From Gonatopus flavifemur (Eukaryota > Arthropoda > Insecta > Hymenoptera > Dryinidae), in the NCBI GenBank assembly GCA_018340375.1, contig JAFFJZ010000007.1:23472001-23536000 (forward strand): 64,000 bases of DNA. Direction: 5' to 3'. The notes under the pieces were generated by a model. The model did not search any database. It saw nothing but the letters and a program-made list of their open reading frames with translations, and was not told the origin of the DNA. The translations under genes were made by a program, and so were the position numbers. Positions 53,369 to 62,993 of the stretch are shown piece after piece; position 1 is the stretch's first letter, and each line of letters starts with the position of its first letter.

Positions 53369-54898
53369 TTAAAGCCTTAAAGGGACCTGGCTTATTTGAT
53401 CAGTTGTATTATTTGAGCTGTCACTAACAGTACCTGGTCGAAGATCTTTGAGGTGTGCACGAATAAACTTCCCATCCTTCTCCAACTCAAAAACATTATT
53501 TCCTATTTTCGCAACCACCCTATGACCGGTGGAAAACTTATTAGCCAGTTTGGCTGAAAACGCGTCCGCGGCTGACGACAAATGATGCTCGCGCTTGCTA
53601 ACTATTTCCCCCATCCGGGGTTCCCAATCACCTTTGTCCTTGTTATAGTGATGGCTTTGTTTCGCAAATGCTTTTGCCAGGTTAACCCTGACTAGGTCGT
53701 ATGATTCCCGGAGAATTTTTAATCTATCCTCGTGATCGACCGTCAGTGGGCTATCCTGTGATTCTAATTCCGACTTGAATGTCTTAGGCGGATAAATTTC
53801 CCGACCGTAGTTGAGGAAAGCCGGCGTAAACTGTGTTGACTCGTGTTTTGCCGTGTTTATCGCGAAAGACAACTCGGGGATGTATTTGTCCCAGGACCGC
53901 TGCGTTTTTTCAATAAATTGGGATATCATTGTCCCCATGACCTTGTTCATTCTTTCGACCGGATTGCACTGAGGCGAATATGCCGGAGTGCGTTGATGCG
54001 TGATTCCGTATTGTGCCATAAGGCCCGTAAAATCTTTCCCTATGAATTGACTCCCGTTGTCGGAAATCACTAGACGGGGGCACCCGTATCTTAAAATAAC
54101 TTTTTCCTTAAATGTTCTAACGATTGCAGGAGCTTTTGGTTGCCTCAAAGGCTGGATTTCAGTCCACTTTGTGAATTTATCTTGCATGACCAGCAAGTAG
54201 CAATGCCCCTGGGAAGACCTCGGTTTCGGACCGATGATGTCTATAGACACTATCTCCCAGGGTTGCGTTGCGTTAGTAGTGCCCATCGTTCCTGAGACTG
54301 GCCGCTGGGATGGCTTGAACTCTTGACACTTACTGCATGACCGAACATGGTGTGCTATGTCTCTGTTCATCCGTGGCCAGAAGTAAGATTTTGAAATCCG
54401 CGCGATTGTTTTGGCAATGCCAAGATGGCCGGCGGTCGGAGAGTCGTGGTTCTCCAAGAGAACTTGTTTGCGGGCAGACTCAGGAACGCATAATTTCCAT
54501 GCGTCCTGCCGTTCTTCGTAATTGAGACTATGCAAGATATGCCTATACAGTTTATCATGCCGAATGCAATATTCGGGATATCTATCAGGTTCTCGGCGGA
54601 CTTTATCGAGAATATTCTGGTACCACCGATCATCGGCTGAGACACTTGCTACGATGATGGTCTCTTCTAAAATTTCTTCCGAATCTTCGGCAGGACTTCC
54701 GCTACACGGATTGCGGGATAAGGCGTCAGCAACCTTGTTCAACTTGCCTTTTCGATAGACGATATCGAATCGAAATTGTTGGAGGTAGATACTCCATCGA
54801 GCAACGCGACCTGCGGGACTCTCTAAGGTCGACAGCCACTTTAAAGACTGATGGTCTGTCACCACGGTAAATTTGTAACCTTCTAGATAAGGTCTCAT
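53369..54898 (-). CDS. pol: pol, RNase H end plus integrase
   Basis: Residues 1-65 are the second half of RNase H (VVTDHQSLKWL with D15; VYRKGKLNKVADALSR). The integrase zinc finger follows (H151, H158, C188, C191), and then the catalytic core with D220 (SIDIIGP), D280 (ISDNGSQF) and E315 (NPVERMNK), 34 residues between the last two. The tail ends AHLKDLRPG. Integrase joins the reverse-transcribed DNA to the host genome. The true frame enters from upstream. The Met at 54898 is internal. The break with the preceding segment is at about 54931-54935. Confidence 0.93.
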   Translation of the reverse strand: MRPYLEGYKFTVVTDHQSLKWLSTLESPAGRVARWSIYLQQFRFDIVYRKGKLNKVADALSRNPCSGSPAEDSEEILEETIIVASVSADDRWYQNILDKVRREPDRYPEYCIRHDKLYRHILHSLNYEERQDAWKLCVPESARKQVLLENHDSPTAGHLGIAKTIARISKSYFWPRMNRDIAHHVRSCSKCQEFKPSQRPVSGTMGTTNATQPWEIVSIDIIGPKPRSSQGHCYLLVMQDKFTKWTEIQPLRQPKAPAIVRTFKEKVILRYGCPRLVISDNGSQFIGKDFTGLMAQYGITHQRTPAYSPQCNPVERMNKVMGTMISQFIEKTQRSWDKYIPELSFAINTAKHESTQFTPAFLNYGREIYPPKTFKSELESQDSPLTVDHEDRLKILRESYDLVRVNLAKAFAKQSHHYNKDKGDWEPRMGEIVSKREHHLSSAADAFSAKLANKFSTGHRVVAKIGNNVFELEKDGKFIRAHLKDLRPGTVSDSSNNTTDQISQVPLRL

Positions 54899-54915
54899 TT
54901 TCTGGATACCCCAGA

Positions 54916-55728
54916 CTACGGCAAGGCATTCCTTTCTGTCACCGAATAGTTTGCCTCGCTCTTATTCAGCGTTCTGCTGGCGTAAGCGATGACCTTTTCC
55001 CCCTGATCTGTATTCTGCGTTAAGACGGCGCCTAGACCATACTTACTCGCATCCGTTTGTAAAATGAATTCTTTAGAGAAATCTGGAGGCGCGAGAACTG
55101 GAGAGGATACAAGACAGTTTTTCAACGAATCAAACGCGACCTGTTCGACTTCCGTCCAATGCCATTTCGATCGCTTTTTCAATAGAGCTGTTAACGGCTT
55201 CGTTAGCTCGGAACAATTAGGTATAAAGCGCCGATACCATGAAACCATACCGATGAACTGACGTAGTTCTTTGATGTTTGCGGGTACCGGAATTTGATTG
55301 ATGGCTTGAACCTTCGAAGGGTCGGTTTTAATGCCTTCGTTGTCTATCACATGACCGAGATACACGATTCTTTGTTGTAAAAACTGACTTTTCTCTGTAT
55401 TAATTTTAAGACGGGCGTGTCGCAATCTTTTAAAGATTTCCTTGAGAATAGCTAAGTGATGGTCTAGGGTTTCGCTAATGACGATAATATCGTCCAAATA
55501 GACTTCGACAAAGGGTTGCAGATCAGGGGTAATTAGATCGTTTAGCAATCGTTGGAAGGTTGCGGATGCGGAATGAAGCCCGAAAGGCATGACCTTGAAT
55601 TGAAACAAGCCCCTACGAGGCACAGTAAAAGCGGTAATAGGTTTACTTTCGGGACTTAGAGGTACCCGCCAGTAGCCATTCTTTAAGTCTATTGTTGAGA
55701 TAAATTTCGCGTTGCGTAATTTGTTCAA
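54916..55728 (-). CDS. pol: pol, reverse transcriptase core plus start of RNase H
   Basis: No ATG at the beginning (the first codon is TTG), because the frame continues from the protease/RT segment upstream. Residues 8-60 hold FISTIDLKNGYWRVPL and FKVMPFGLHSASATFQRLL, 77-80 are the catalytic YLDD, and 120-175 are the thumb/connection (YLGHVID, QFIGMVSWYRRFIPN). RNase H starts at FILQTDASKYGLGAVL with D226. The frame closes at 54916 after VTERNALP, beside a short G/A run, where integrase-side pol resumes in the -1 frame. Confidence 0.93.
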   Translation of the reverse strand: MNKLRNAKFISTIDLKNGYWRVPLSPESKPITAFTVPRRGLFQFKVMPFGLHSASATFQRLLNDLITPDLQPFVEVYLDDIIVISETLDHHLAILKEIFKRLRHARLKINTEKSQFLQQRIVYLGHVIDNEGIKTDPSKVQAINQIPVPANIKELRQFIGMVSWYRRFIPNCSELTKPLTALLKKRSKWHWTEVEQVAFDSLKNCLVSSPVLAPPDFSKEFILQTDASKYGLGAVLTQNTDQGEKVIAYASRTLNKSEANYSVTERNALP

Positions 55729-56444
55729 CGTATCATTGATGTGGGGAAGCGGGTATGCGTCCTTTCTGAGACTTTATTCACTTTTCTAAAGTCGATACAA
55801 AACCTGTAACTCTTGTTCTTCTTTTTAACCAATACGATCGGCGAACTCCATGGACTACTGGATGGTTCGATAACGCCTTCTTCCAGCATCTTATCGACCT
55901 CGTTATCAATTACTTCCTGCATAGCAGGATTACGCGGATAATATCGAGACTTAATCGGTTCAGTACCTGGAAAGACTTTAATTACATGCTCGCCGATCGG
56001 AGTTGGACCTTTCACGGAGTCGAATTTAGCAATTTCCTGATTGATTAAATCGCGAGCCCTGTTCTCTAGCTTGGATTGCTCGGTTAGAGTTTGCACTGAG
56101 GTGCGGGCACTCTCTGTTGGGTTACCCCACACTACCTGGAAATTCAATTTCGCGAGGCTATCTACCCCGAAGAGAACGTGGTCATGATAGTTTTCGACGA
56201 TACAGTATGATAATGGAACGAGCTTGTCGGTGATTTTAGTTAATATCACGGCGGTGCCGCGGGTCTGAATTCCGCGACCATCGAGGACGGTCAAATCGCG
56301 GGGAGCGGAGTTGAAGTAAACACAAAGACCGTGTTCTTGAGCTTTTTCAAATAGCGCGTTATCAATTATAGAAGTGGTGGCCCCGGTATCGGCTAATCCC
56401 CAAAGGTCTCGCCCGCGATATCGACTTTTAATCGCGGTCGGCAA
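55725..56444 (-). CDS. pol: pol, protease plus N-terminal reverse transcriptase
   Basis: The aspartic protease active site is ADTGATTSIID (D19-T20-G21). The RT fingers appear at about 183-230 (MLEEGVIEPSSSPWSSPIVL, then YRFCIDFRKVNKVSE). The frame then leaves homology near 55763, where a run of three A on the element strand lies at the break, and stops at 55725. It overlaps the end of gag by about 50 nt. Protease would process the Gag and Pol polyprotein inside the particle. Confidence 0.9.
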   Translation of the reverse strand: MPTAIKSRYRGRDLWGLADTGATTSIIDNALFEKAQEHGLCVYFNSAPRDLTVLDGRGIQTRGTAVILTKITDKLVPLSYCIVENYHDHVLFGVDSLAKLNFQVVWGNPTESARTSVQTLTEQSKLENRARDLINQEIAKFDSVKGPTPIGEHVIKVFPGTEPIKSRYYPRNPAMQEVIDNEVDKMLEEGVIEPSSSPWSSPIVLVKKKNKSYRFCIDFRKVNKVSERTHTRFPTSMIR

Positions 56445-57445
56445 TCACTCGCGTGAACATTTACGAACGTGACCTCTGCGGGAGGGTTAGTGGCTAAGGT
56501 TTGCCCTGACTGGTTGTTCGTTGGAGGAACCACCGAATCCCTAGCTGGAGTGTTGTTCCGCGAGTTAGCCGGTCTGGAAGGATTTGTGTATGAGTTATTT
56601 CGGGATGGTTGAGGACCATCACTTCTTGACTGAAAGTTACCGTTTCCCGTCGAGTTGGGAGCGTGATGCGGGCGGCGATCAGAATACGAATTACTATTGG
56701 GTTGCGGGCGATAAGGTCTATTTACCGGCTGCACCGTAATGCACTTACATTCTGTGGACCAAACTTCCTTTTTACCGCACCTTGAACAAAATCTGATCGC
56801 TTTATTACGGCAATCAAAACGCGTGTGACCCTTTTGTCCACAACGCCAGCAGTGTGTTCGTGAGTTATATGAAGAATCTAAAGTGTTCACGTTTCCGGGT
56901 TTAGGTTTCTTGGGACCCTCGTAGGCGGTTTCAGGCATAGTGGAATGATGACTACCTGGAGGAGGCTTGTATAGTTCGCCTTCTTTAAGGGCTTTCTCGT
57001 ATTCGCAAGCATACTGAATTAAGTCAGCCACAGAAGTAACCTCCCGTCGTCGAATATTCAGCTTGTACTCACACCGTAAATTGGTGTAGAGTCTGTCTAA
57101 TTGTGCCTTTTGGTCCATTCCTCCGTACCGTCTCATTAACGTCTGTAAGTTAGTAATATATTCACGGGCTGTCTCTTTAGGCCCCTGAGTACGGTTACGT
57201 ATCTCATCTTCTAACTGTCGGTCAGCGTCAACGGGAAGATAAAAGATCTTCAAGTCTCGGGCAAAGTCTTCCCACTTGGTCCAATTTTGCTTATTATTTC
57301 GGTACCAAAGCAGGGCCTTATCACGGAGTAGTAACGGAATGCAAGCCAAAAGCTGTTCAGATTGAACATTGAAACTAGCGCTCAATTCATCGACGCGTTC
57401 CAAGAAAGTTCTTAAGCCCGAGCCTCCGTTATAAGTGACTCCCAC
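56393..57445 (-). CDS. gag: gag, capsid and nucleocapsid part
   Basis: Residues 1-160 resemble the retrotransposon gag capsid (GLRTFLERVDEL, DKALLWYRNN, WEDFARDLKIFYLP, ETAREYITNLQTLMRRY). The nucleocapsid has one CCHC zinc knuckle, C199-C202-H207-C212, followed by a second, incomplete knuckle, CSRCGKKEVWSTEC, without the His. The first codon is GTG, so the frame is a continuation of the N-terminal gag ORF, which it overlaps at 57412-57445. It stops at 56393 beside a G run at the pol boundary. Confidence 0.9.
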   Translation of the reverse strand: MGVTYNGGSGLRTFLERVDELSASFNVQSEQLLACIPLLLRDKALLWYRNNKQNWTKWEDFARDLKIFYLPVDADRQLEDEIRNRTQGPKETAREYITNLQTLMRRYGGMDQKAQLDRLYTNLRCEYKLNIRRREVTSVADLIQYACEYEKALKEGELYKPPPGSHHSTMPETAYEGPKKPKPGNVNTLDSSYNSRTHCWRCGQKGHTRFDCRNKAIRFCSRCGKKEVWSTECKCITVQPVNRPYRPQPNSNSYSDRRPHHAPNSTGNGNFQSRSDGPQPSRNNSYTNPSRPANSRNNTPARDSVVPPTNNQSGQTLATNPPAEVTFVNVHASDCRPRLKVDIAGETFGD

Positions 57446-58104
57446 TTTCGTACTTGCTCCTGTATGTTAGGAATCCTGTTCTGTGTGTTAGTCAAGAGAT
57501 TTCGTAATACCCTACTTATTTCGGCCTCGTTAGAACTGGATACTACAGGTGGAGATGGCTGATTGACTTCCGCGATTGGTACGTGAGTAGCTCTTTCTCC
57601 TTCTAACTCGCGAATTCGCTCGCGCAAGTCTCTGACTAAGGAATCCGCGGCTTCCTTTTCCAATTCTACTCGGTTTTGTTCTTCTACCAGGGCTCGTTCT
57701 CTTTCTATCATGCCCTGTTCGTATCGTATCAGTTCGGCCCGTACCTCTTGTCTTATTTCATCCTCGATTTGTCGAGCGAGGGTGTCTCTGTCTATTGTGT
57801 TGCGTGTTTCGTCGGGGTTGACGTTGGCCGGATGGTTCTGATCAGGGTCACTAGGAACCGTGTTATCATGATTGGTTGCGTCATCAGGACTGACCTGAGG
57901 GTCATGAAGATCCTCCATACTTGAATTGCGACTTGACTGTTGCGAGCGACTGCCGACAATTGAATCGCGTAATTTCGTTTTTAAGGTGTTTACCGCGTCT
58001 GACGGGTCGAATTCTACGCCCCTCTTATTTAACTCGGAGATAACCTCGTCCTTTTTTAAGGACCAAATCCAGGAGGTTCTGTGTGGCGGTGGTGTACGAT
58101 GCAT
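57412..58104 (-). CDS. gag: gag, N-terminal part with SAP-like and coiled-coil segments
   Basis: True ATG at 58104. Residues 15-51 (SLKKDEVISELNKRGVEFDP...) look like a SAP-type helix-extended-helix motif that may bind nucleic acid. A polar, Asn/Asp/Ser-rich linker follows. Residues about 125-175 are a charged coiled coil (ERERALVEEQNRVELEKEAA). The frame reaches VRKW and then ends 9 codons later. The capsid part continues in the -1 frame at a G run (57441-57443). Confidence 0.85.
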   Translation of the reverse strand: MHRTPPPHRTSWIWSLKKDEVISELNKRGVEFDPSDAVNTLKTKLRDSIVGSRSQQSSRNSSMEDLHDPQVSPDDATNHDNTVPSDPDQNHPANVNPDETRNTIDRDTLARQIEDEIRQEVRAELIRYEQGMIERERALVEEQNRVELEKEAADSLVRDLRERIRELEGERATHVPIAEVNQPSPPVVSSSNEAEISRVLRNLLTNTQNRIPNIQEQVRKWESLITEARA

Positions 58105-58511
58105 AATGTATTCGAATTCAATGCTACGGGAAAACCCGGCAACAGCTATTCGCGCAACAAGGACAAAGACGTTAACAGAAAGTTACCCCAAAGGTATCGT
58201 TTAAACGGGTGTCTGGACAGAATTCGCAAATCTAGTGAATTGTCCACCGGTCAAGAGTTATTACCTCAATTAATATCCTGGCCAATCAGCACTTACAGAT
58301 TCAAACTATAATTTTCCCTGTCTGTTTAGTGGTTTTCGCTAAGCGACAATCTTGCAAAATCCTCAAATAAAGAAGAGACTCTTTCAGCAGACAGCGCTCT
58401 ACCTGAATCGAAAACTTTAAGAACCACTGAGAAGAACAAACACAGGAGTGGTTCCGGTTATTCGTTTATGTTCTTGGATAATCGACCAATTACCTTAAAT
58501 TGACAATTAAG
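58105..58511 (-). other. 5' untranslated leader of the retrotransposon
   Basis: About 400 nt between the primer site and the gag ATG. No ORF of interest. A packaging signal would be expected here but cannot be seen. Confidence 0.6.
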
Positions 58512-58529
58512 GTCCCTGTTCGGGCGCCA
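58512..58529 (-). promoter_or_regulatory. Primer-binding site for tRNA-Lys
   Basis: The minus strand reads TGGCGCCCGAACAGGGAC, 7 nt after the 5' LTR. It is an exact 18-nt complement of the 3' end of the tRNA-Lys used as primer by several retroviruses and by Osvaldo-type elements. Confidence 0.93.
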
Positions 58530-58536
58530 AATAATC

Positions 58537-60337
58537 TGTGACGTTTCAAACTGACGCGTTGACGATTTTAAGCGTCTCTAATTAAATTAATTAATTAGCC
58601 CCCGATGATGCCTCTGGCTCGTCGGATTTCCAGGGTCCTTTGACTGAAGGTTGGGGTACGCGGGTCGACAGATTATTAAATCGAAACAGAATTAAGTTTG
58701 AAATATGAAAATTTATTAATAAATGAGAAAAAACACAAGAAATTTGTCTAATTGACAAATTTTAATAACTGATCAAATAATCAGGGTAATGCGTACAAAT
58801 TAAACTTAGAAGATACATAAAACAGCTAGAAGTGCTGAAAGCATGGGGTATAAAGTTAAATTGTTAAATTGTAAAATAAAGTAGCTAACGAGTCCGGACT
58901 TTTTATCGTTAATCGTGTGCACACGAGACTTATAATGTACGCGGGCTATAGTTAGGCGAGAGTACCGGAAGTTATATCGGAAAACCGTAACCGATTTCTA
59001 GATTCGCGATGCGGATGACTTTACGAACGCGTCGGGATAATTTTGAAAGAATCGCAGATGATTCTCATGAAACAAATCAATATTCTTCTCTGATTGGCTC
59101 AGATGGAGTCCAACAGATTCGGGATACCGGAAAAATCACGACTGTGGCATAGGATCTTTTACTACTTGTCGTTGATTGGCCGTGAGAGGTTGGCCCTAAT
59201 AGCAAGCCGTGAGAGGTTGGCTCTAAGCTACCCAGGCTGGATGGTGCCTTCTAATGGTGAAGAAGGTGTTGTGCTCGACTTCGACCGCCCCTTCTCCTAA
59301 CCAGCTTTTATTCTTGAAGACGGTTTTGTGCTCGTCTTCCCACCTTTCCCTAACAAAAATGATTTTAAACTTTGGAAGAAGGTATCGTGCTCGACTTCCA
59401 CCACCTTTCCCTATGCAAAAGCCTACGCTAAGCTATGGCTGCCACAGCCGGACTTCAATTTCGCAACGTCAGTGGAGGGTTCTCTCTCACTTCTGTTGAA
59501 TGCTTTCAGCTGCTTTATAGCCTGCTTACCGGCCTGTCTGGATGAGACAGTGAAGTGAAGAGACCGTCGCCAGGACCCCTTACTTATATCCGGCTAGAGT
59601 TATTCGTAACTCTGTGCTACCCGTGATTCTACCTACCGCCCCTAGCGGCGATGAACGGTTGTCACGAAGCAACATCTTGTCTCTTTCTAACAGAGATGCT
59701 GCCCCGTGTTATTTTCGAGCATGCGCGGTGCGTTCGGTATTGCGTATGATTGACTACGGGTCTGAGCGGTGACCGATGGATGGCGCTGTTGCTGTGTTTG
59801 TTTATGTCCTGTCAACCGATCGCGATGTTGACCGGCATCTTTTTATTTAACAATTACGTAATTGTTAATTAACCGAGTGAGTTCGCGAATAAATTAAAAA
59901 TCGGTACGCGAGTGAATTTACGTGCGCAGGAGGGTTGACGCGGACTAACCTGGGTTTTCTTCGCATCGGTAAGCATCATTGACCATAATATCTATGCATC
60001 TTAACATTAAACTTAACATTCTAATTGATGTCCTTTATTTATTTACAGGTGATTCTAATCGGACTAAATATCGCGACAGGCCAGATGCCATGCAGGTAAG
60101 TATGTATCGTTCTGATTTTATTTATTATAATGGTCTATTATATTCATTATATGTTTACAGGTGTTCCTCGGATAATGTCTTTGCCCAGGAGGGGCCATTC
60201 TGGTCATTCCACCTGTCATGTGGCCTGTTGCGATACTCAGGTAAGGTAGTTCCGATTAACCCTCTTTTACATCTATTTTATAATCATATTCTTCTGTTAC
60301 AGGTATCTAGACGAGCCAATCGTCGAGGCTCGTTGCA
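58537..60337 (-). repeat. 5' LTR (1801 bp)
   Basis: Same sequence as 49945-51746 apart from one lost C and one substitution. In element orientation it starts TGCAACGAGCC and ends CAAACGTCACA-like (TG...CA). It should hold the promoter for the genomic RNA. The exact start site cannot be told from sequence alone. Confidence 0.95.
59969..60302 (+). other. Three intron-like segments, antisense in the 5' LTR
   Basis: Copies of the segments in the other LTR: 59969-60048, 60096-60160 and 60241-60302, with mini-exons 60049-60095 and 60161-60240. From this LTR, antisense transcription on the + strand would run out into flanking host DNA at 60338, whereas from the 3' LTR it would run into the element body. 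Confidence 0.5.
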
Positions 60338-61335
60338 ATACGAAAGATTACGAGTGCTGTAGAGAATGTGATGGGTAGGATTGAAATTTCATACTCACAG
60401 TTTCTTTAAAATAATCGTAAGCTTCCGTATTTTCATGTACAAATTCATTTGACAAATCATTCTATTCCTGGTTTACAAAAAAATGTTTAAAAAGTCATAT
60501 TTTGATAATCAAGCTTATGTGTCAGTGCCAGTCAATAAAAAAGAACTTGAGTAATTTGATAATTCTGTTGTGAATTTCCTCTTATAATCTTAGTTGGGTA
60601 CCCTATTTTTTATACACTCAAATGAATCGTTCATTCGAAAAAGAAACCTCATAGATATTCCCTTGGGTGAAAAAATTTAATTCGATTTCAAAAACATTCC
60701 ATTCCATCAAATGAATGAGTGTTTATTTGAATGAAATGCATATTTCATTCCAATCAAGTAAAATTATTATATTCGTATTCGAATGGAAAATTTATTGGTT
60801 TGACCGACATAATTTGAATTGAATTGAAATTTTTTTCTCAATTACATTTTCGAATTGATAGAAAATGCGCTTCATGTAATATTATTATTCAAAAAAATCC
60901 AACGCATACGCTGAGAGAAAAAATTTTCGGGAACAATCAAATATTTAATTGAATAGTTGCAACAAAATATTGATTTGAATAAAGTTTTATTGATTTAACA
61001 GAATGTTCATTCGATCAAACAATTATTTAATATTGTACAGAATATTTTGTCAATGAAAATGGATACTTGATAGATTCGACGAAATTCCATTCAAATTAAC
61101 TATAATCATTTCATTACGAGTGTTCAAGTAAAGATCTTAATGTTTCCAAGAATTGTTTCTTCCAGTGTAGAGAAATCAGGTTCTATGTAAGAGCAGTAGA
61201 TTGTGGAGTAGGGAAATAGAATCAAAAAATATTTGGAGCGGGAAAGTAGGACCAAGTAGTTCCTGTAGCGTGGAAGGAGGAGCAATTTCAGTGACTGGAT
61301 CGACAAAGCAGGGGCAAAATTTCGACCCGGGTACA
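60338..61335. other. No gene; GTAGGA repeats and CMC-like ends
   Basis: ATTCATTCGAATGAA-type words (60620-60800) form imperfect palindromes. A possible element runs from CGCTGAGAGAAAAAATTTTC (60909) to TTTCTTCCAGTGTA (61168). GTAGGA/GGAGCA words at 61190-61310 match the left flank of the retrotransposon. Confidence 0.45.
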
Positions 61336-61561
61336 CACGGAGAAAAATATATGGGATTGATTACCATTCGCTCCAGTTCTCATCGCGACTTTAGAATAGG
61401 AGTTGAGAGATGACTCGCGGTTTGGTGATCGTTCTTATGTTAACCTACCGTTTCAATGGTGATGTAAACAGTTTATCTGATCTTGAATGGTTTTATCGCA
61501 ATTCTGAAATATCTGTCACCGAATTACTATTCTTTCTAGTTACCGTATACTTTCCTCAGTG
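61336..61561. mobile_element. CMC-type MITE (226 bp)
   Basis: Ends CACGGAGAAAAATATATGG and TACTTTCCTCAGTG with CA on both sides (61334-61335, 61562-61563). The interior has GATTACCAT/TGGTGAT words in both orientations. Confidence 0.75.
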
Positions 61562-62106
61562 CAGGTGACTTGCTCCTACCTGTTTCTGTACAGATTTTGT
61601 CATTTTGGCCTGTTTTTGTCTGGCATTTTCGACAGGACCGAATTAGGAAAAATTGCGCGGTGTGTTCTTCAGAGAGATTCAGAGGAATTCAGAAAAATTC
61701 ACTCAAATTCAGAGGAAGCTTTGAGTTCCAAATAAATGAATGAATTAAAAACAATTCAGAAAAATTTCGGAAAATTTCTAAATCTCTATTAGAAAAATTC
61801 CGAGAGAATCACAGAAAATTGGAGATATTTAAGATGTATCACTATCTGACAAGTCTCTAACTTCCTCTAAATTACTCTGAATATCTCTGGAAAATGTCCC
61901 AAAATATAGAGATTCAAAGATTTTTTTTACCAAAGAATCGTACCGATGAAAAATTTTGTTCCGATTTTTTTTCTCTCTCAAAGAACACAGTAAATCAAAG
62001 ATTTTTCATATTGAGGGCATCATTTCATTTTTAGAGTATAGTCAACTCGAATTAGTTTGAGTATGCCAGTAAAATTCCTCAGATATTCGAAAATTATTCT
62101 TCTAAA
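61562..62106. other. AATTCAGA-rich repeat, no gene
   Basis: GATTCAGAGGAATTCAGAAAAATTC words fill 61675-61810, like 49150-49478. The rest is unassigned. Confidence 0.45.
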
Positions 62107-62605
62107 TACACTGTTAAAAATTTCTTGAAATTTCATGTGCATTTCATGTACATATGTGAATGAAAATTCAATTTTTGAGAACTGAAATAGGAATCCAAAT
62201 AAATGTTATTGAATTTTCAAGTCATTGTGCATGAAAATTGAAATTAATGTACAGGTGATTGAAAAAACTTAGGAAAATTTAATCCAGTATAACAACATAA
62301 AATATCATAATTATAATCAAATCATGGCTCTAATGGCATCCAACTGGAAACAACAAAACTGATCCAAGTTGGTTTGGATTTGAAAAAAAATCTAAAAATG
62401 CTCATATCTCAAAAACTAACCTTCAAAAAACGGAAAATTCTTGCATTATGGCTGCAGAATAGGCCCTTGAAATACAATTTTTCTCACTTGGGACATCCTT
62501 TATACTAACGCTTTGACGAAGTCATCCACGTATCCATTTCAACTATGTACTAGTTGGATCTCACGGTTTGTTAAGTGTTTCTACATCACAAGTACATCTT
62601 CCCAG

Positions 62606-62853
62606 ATAACATTCTGTGCGCGCAAAGTTTGAGCCTCGAGAGCCACGTCTTTATGCGCGCAGTTCGCCAGTTTTTTGCTAGCAAATAATACTATCACTCG
62701 CCATATGCACGCAAATAGCAATCATGCTCACGAATGAGCGCGATAGCTTGCAGTTCTGTCAACAGAAAGCGACGCACATGGATCCGACTTTGCTAGCGAT
62801 TCTGTAACTCGATTTGCACGTGAATCGCTTACATTTGCGCGCAAAATGTTATT
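62606..62853. mobile_element. GCGCGCAAA-ended MITE nested in the 62-kb element
   Basis: ATAACATTCTGTGCGCGCAAA and TTTGCGCGCAAAATGTTAT are inverted ends. GCTAGCAAAT, TTGCTAGCGA and GCGCG words recur inside. It is clearly more GC-rich than its surroundings. Confidence 0.65.
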
Positions 62854-62925
62854 AGAGTTGATTCACAATTTTGAAGAATGAACGCAAGGTCATATAAGCA
62901 GAAAAATGTTCTCTTCCACATAAGT

Positions 62926-62993
62926 GGCAGTGGCTTGAGTGATAGAGCTTTGGTGTCCGGTTTCGACGTCCCGCGTTCACATCTTGTGAAGGT
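62926..62993 (+). other. Weak tRNA-like module
   Basis: AGTGGCTTGAGTGATAGAGC resembles a tRNA A box, but the B-box position (GCGTTCACATC) is degenerate and TAGG repeats are absent. It is listed because it sits in the same place within the same kind of element as the four better modules. Confidence 0.3.

Larger units (their letters stand above)
49945..60337 (-). mobile_element. Ty3/Gypsy-type LTR retrotransposon, complete (10.4 kb)
   Basis: Two LTRs (49945-51746 and 58537-60337) begin TG and end CA when read on the minus strand. The target duplication is ATAC (49941-49944, 60338-60341). Order on the minus strand: 5' LTR, tRNA-Lys primer site, gag, protease, reverse transcriptase, RNase H, integrase, third ORF, polypurine tract, 3' LTR. 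Protease-RT-RNase H-integrase is the Ty3/Gypsy order. A Lys primer site plus 4-bp duplication recalls the Osvaldo group, which is an inference. I saw only one substitution and one indel between the LTRs, so insertion was recent. The coding region carries five one-base frame breaks. Confidence 0.95.

Noticed and set aside
56391..56401. Programmed -1 frameshift between gag and pol
   Set aside because: The codons at the G run do not form an X XXY YYZ slippery site, and four other breaks in the same element show the same one-base displacement. Not excluded, but not claimed.
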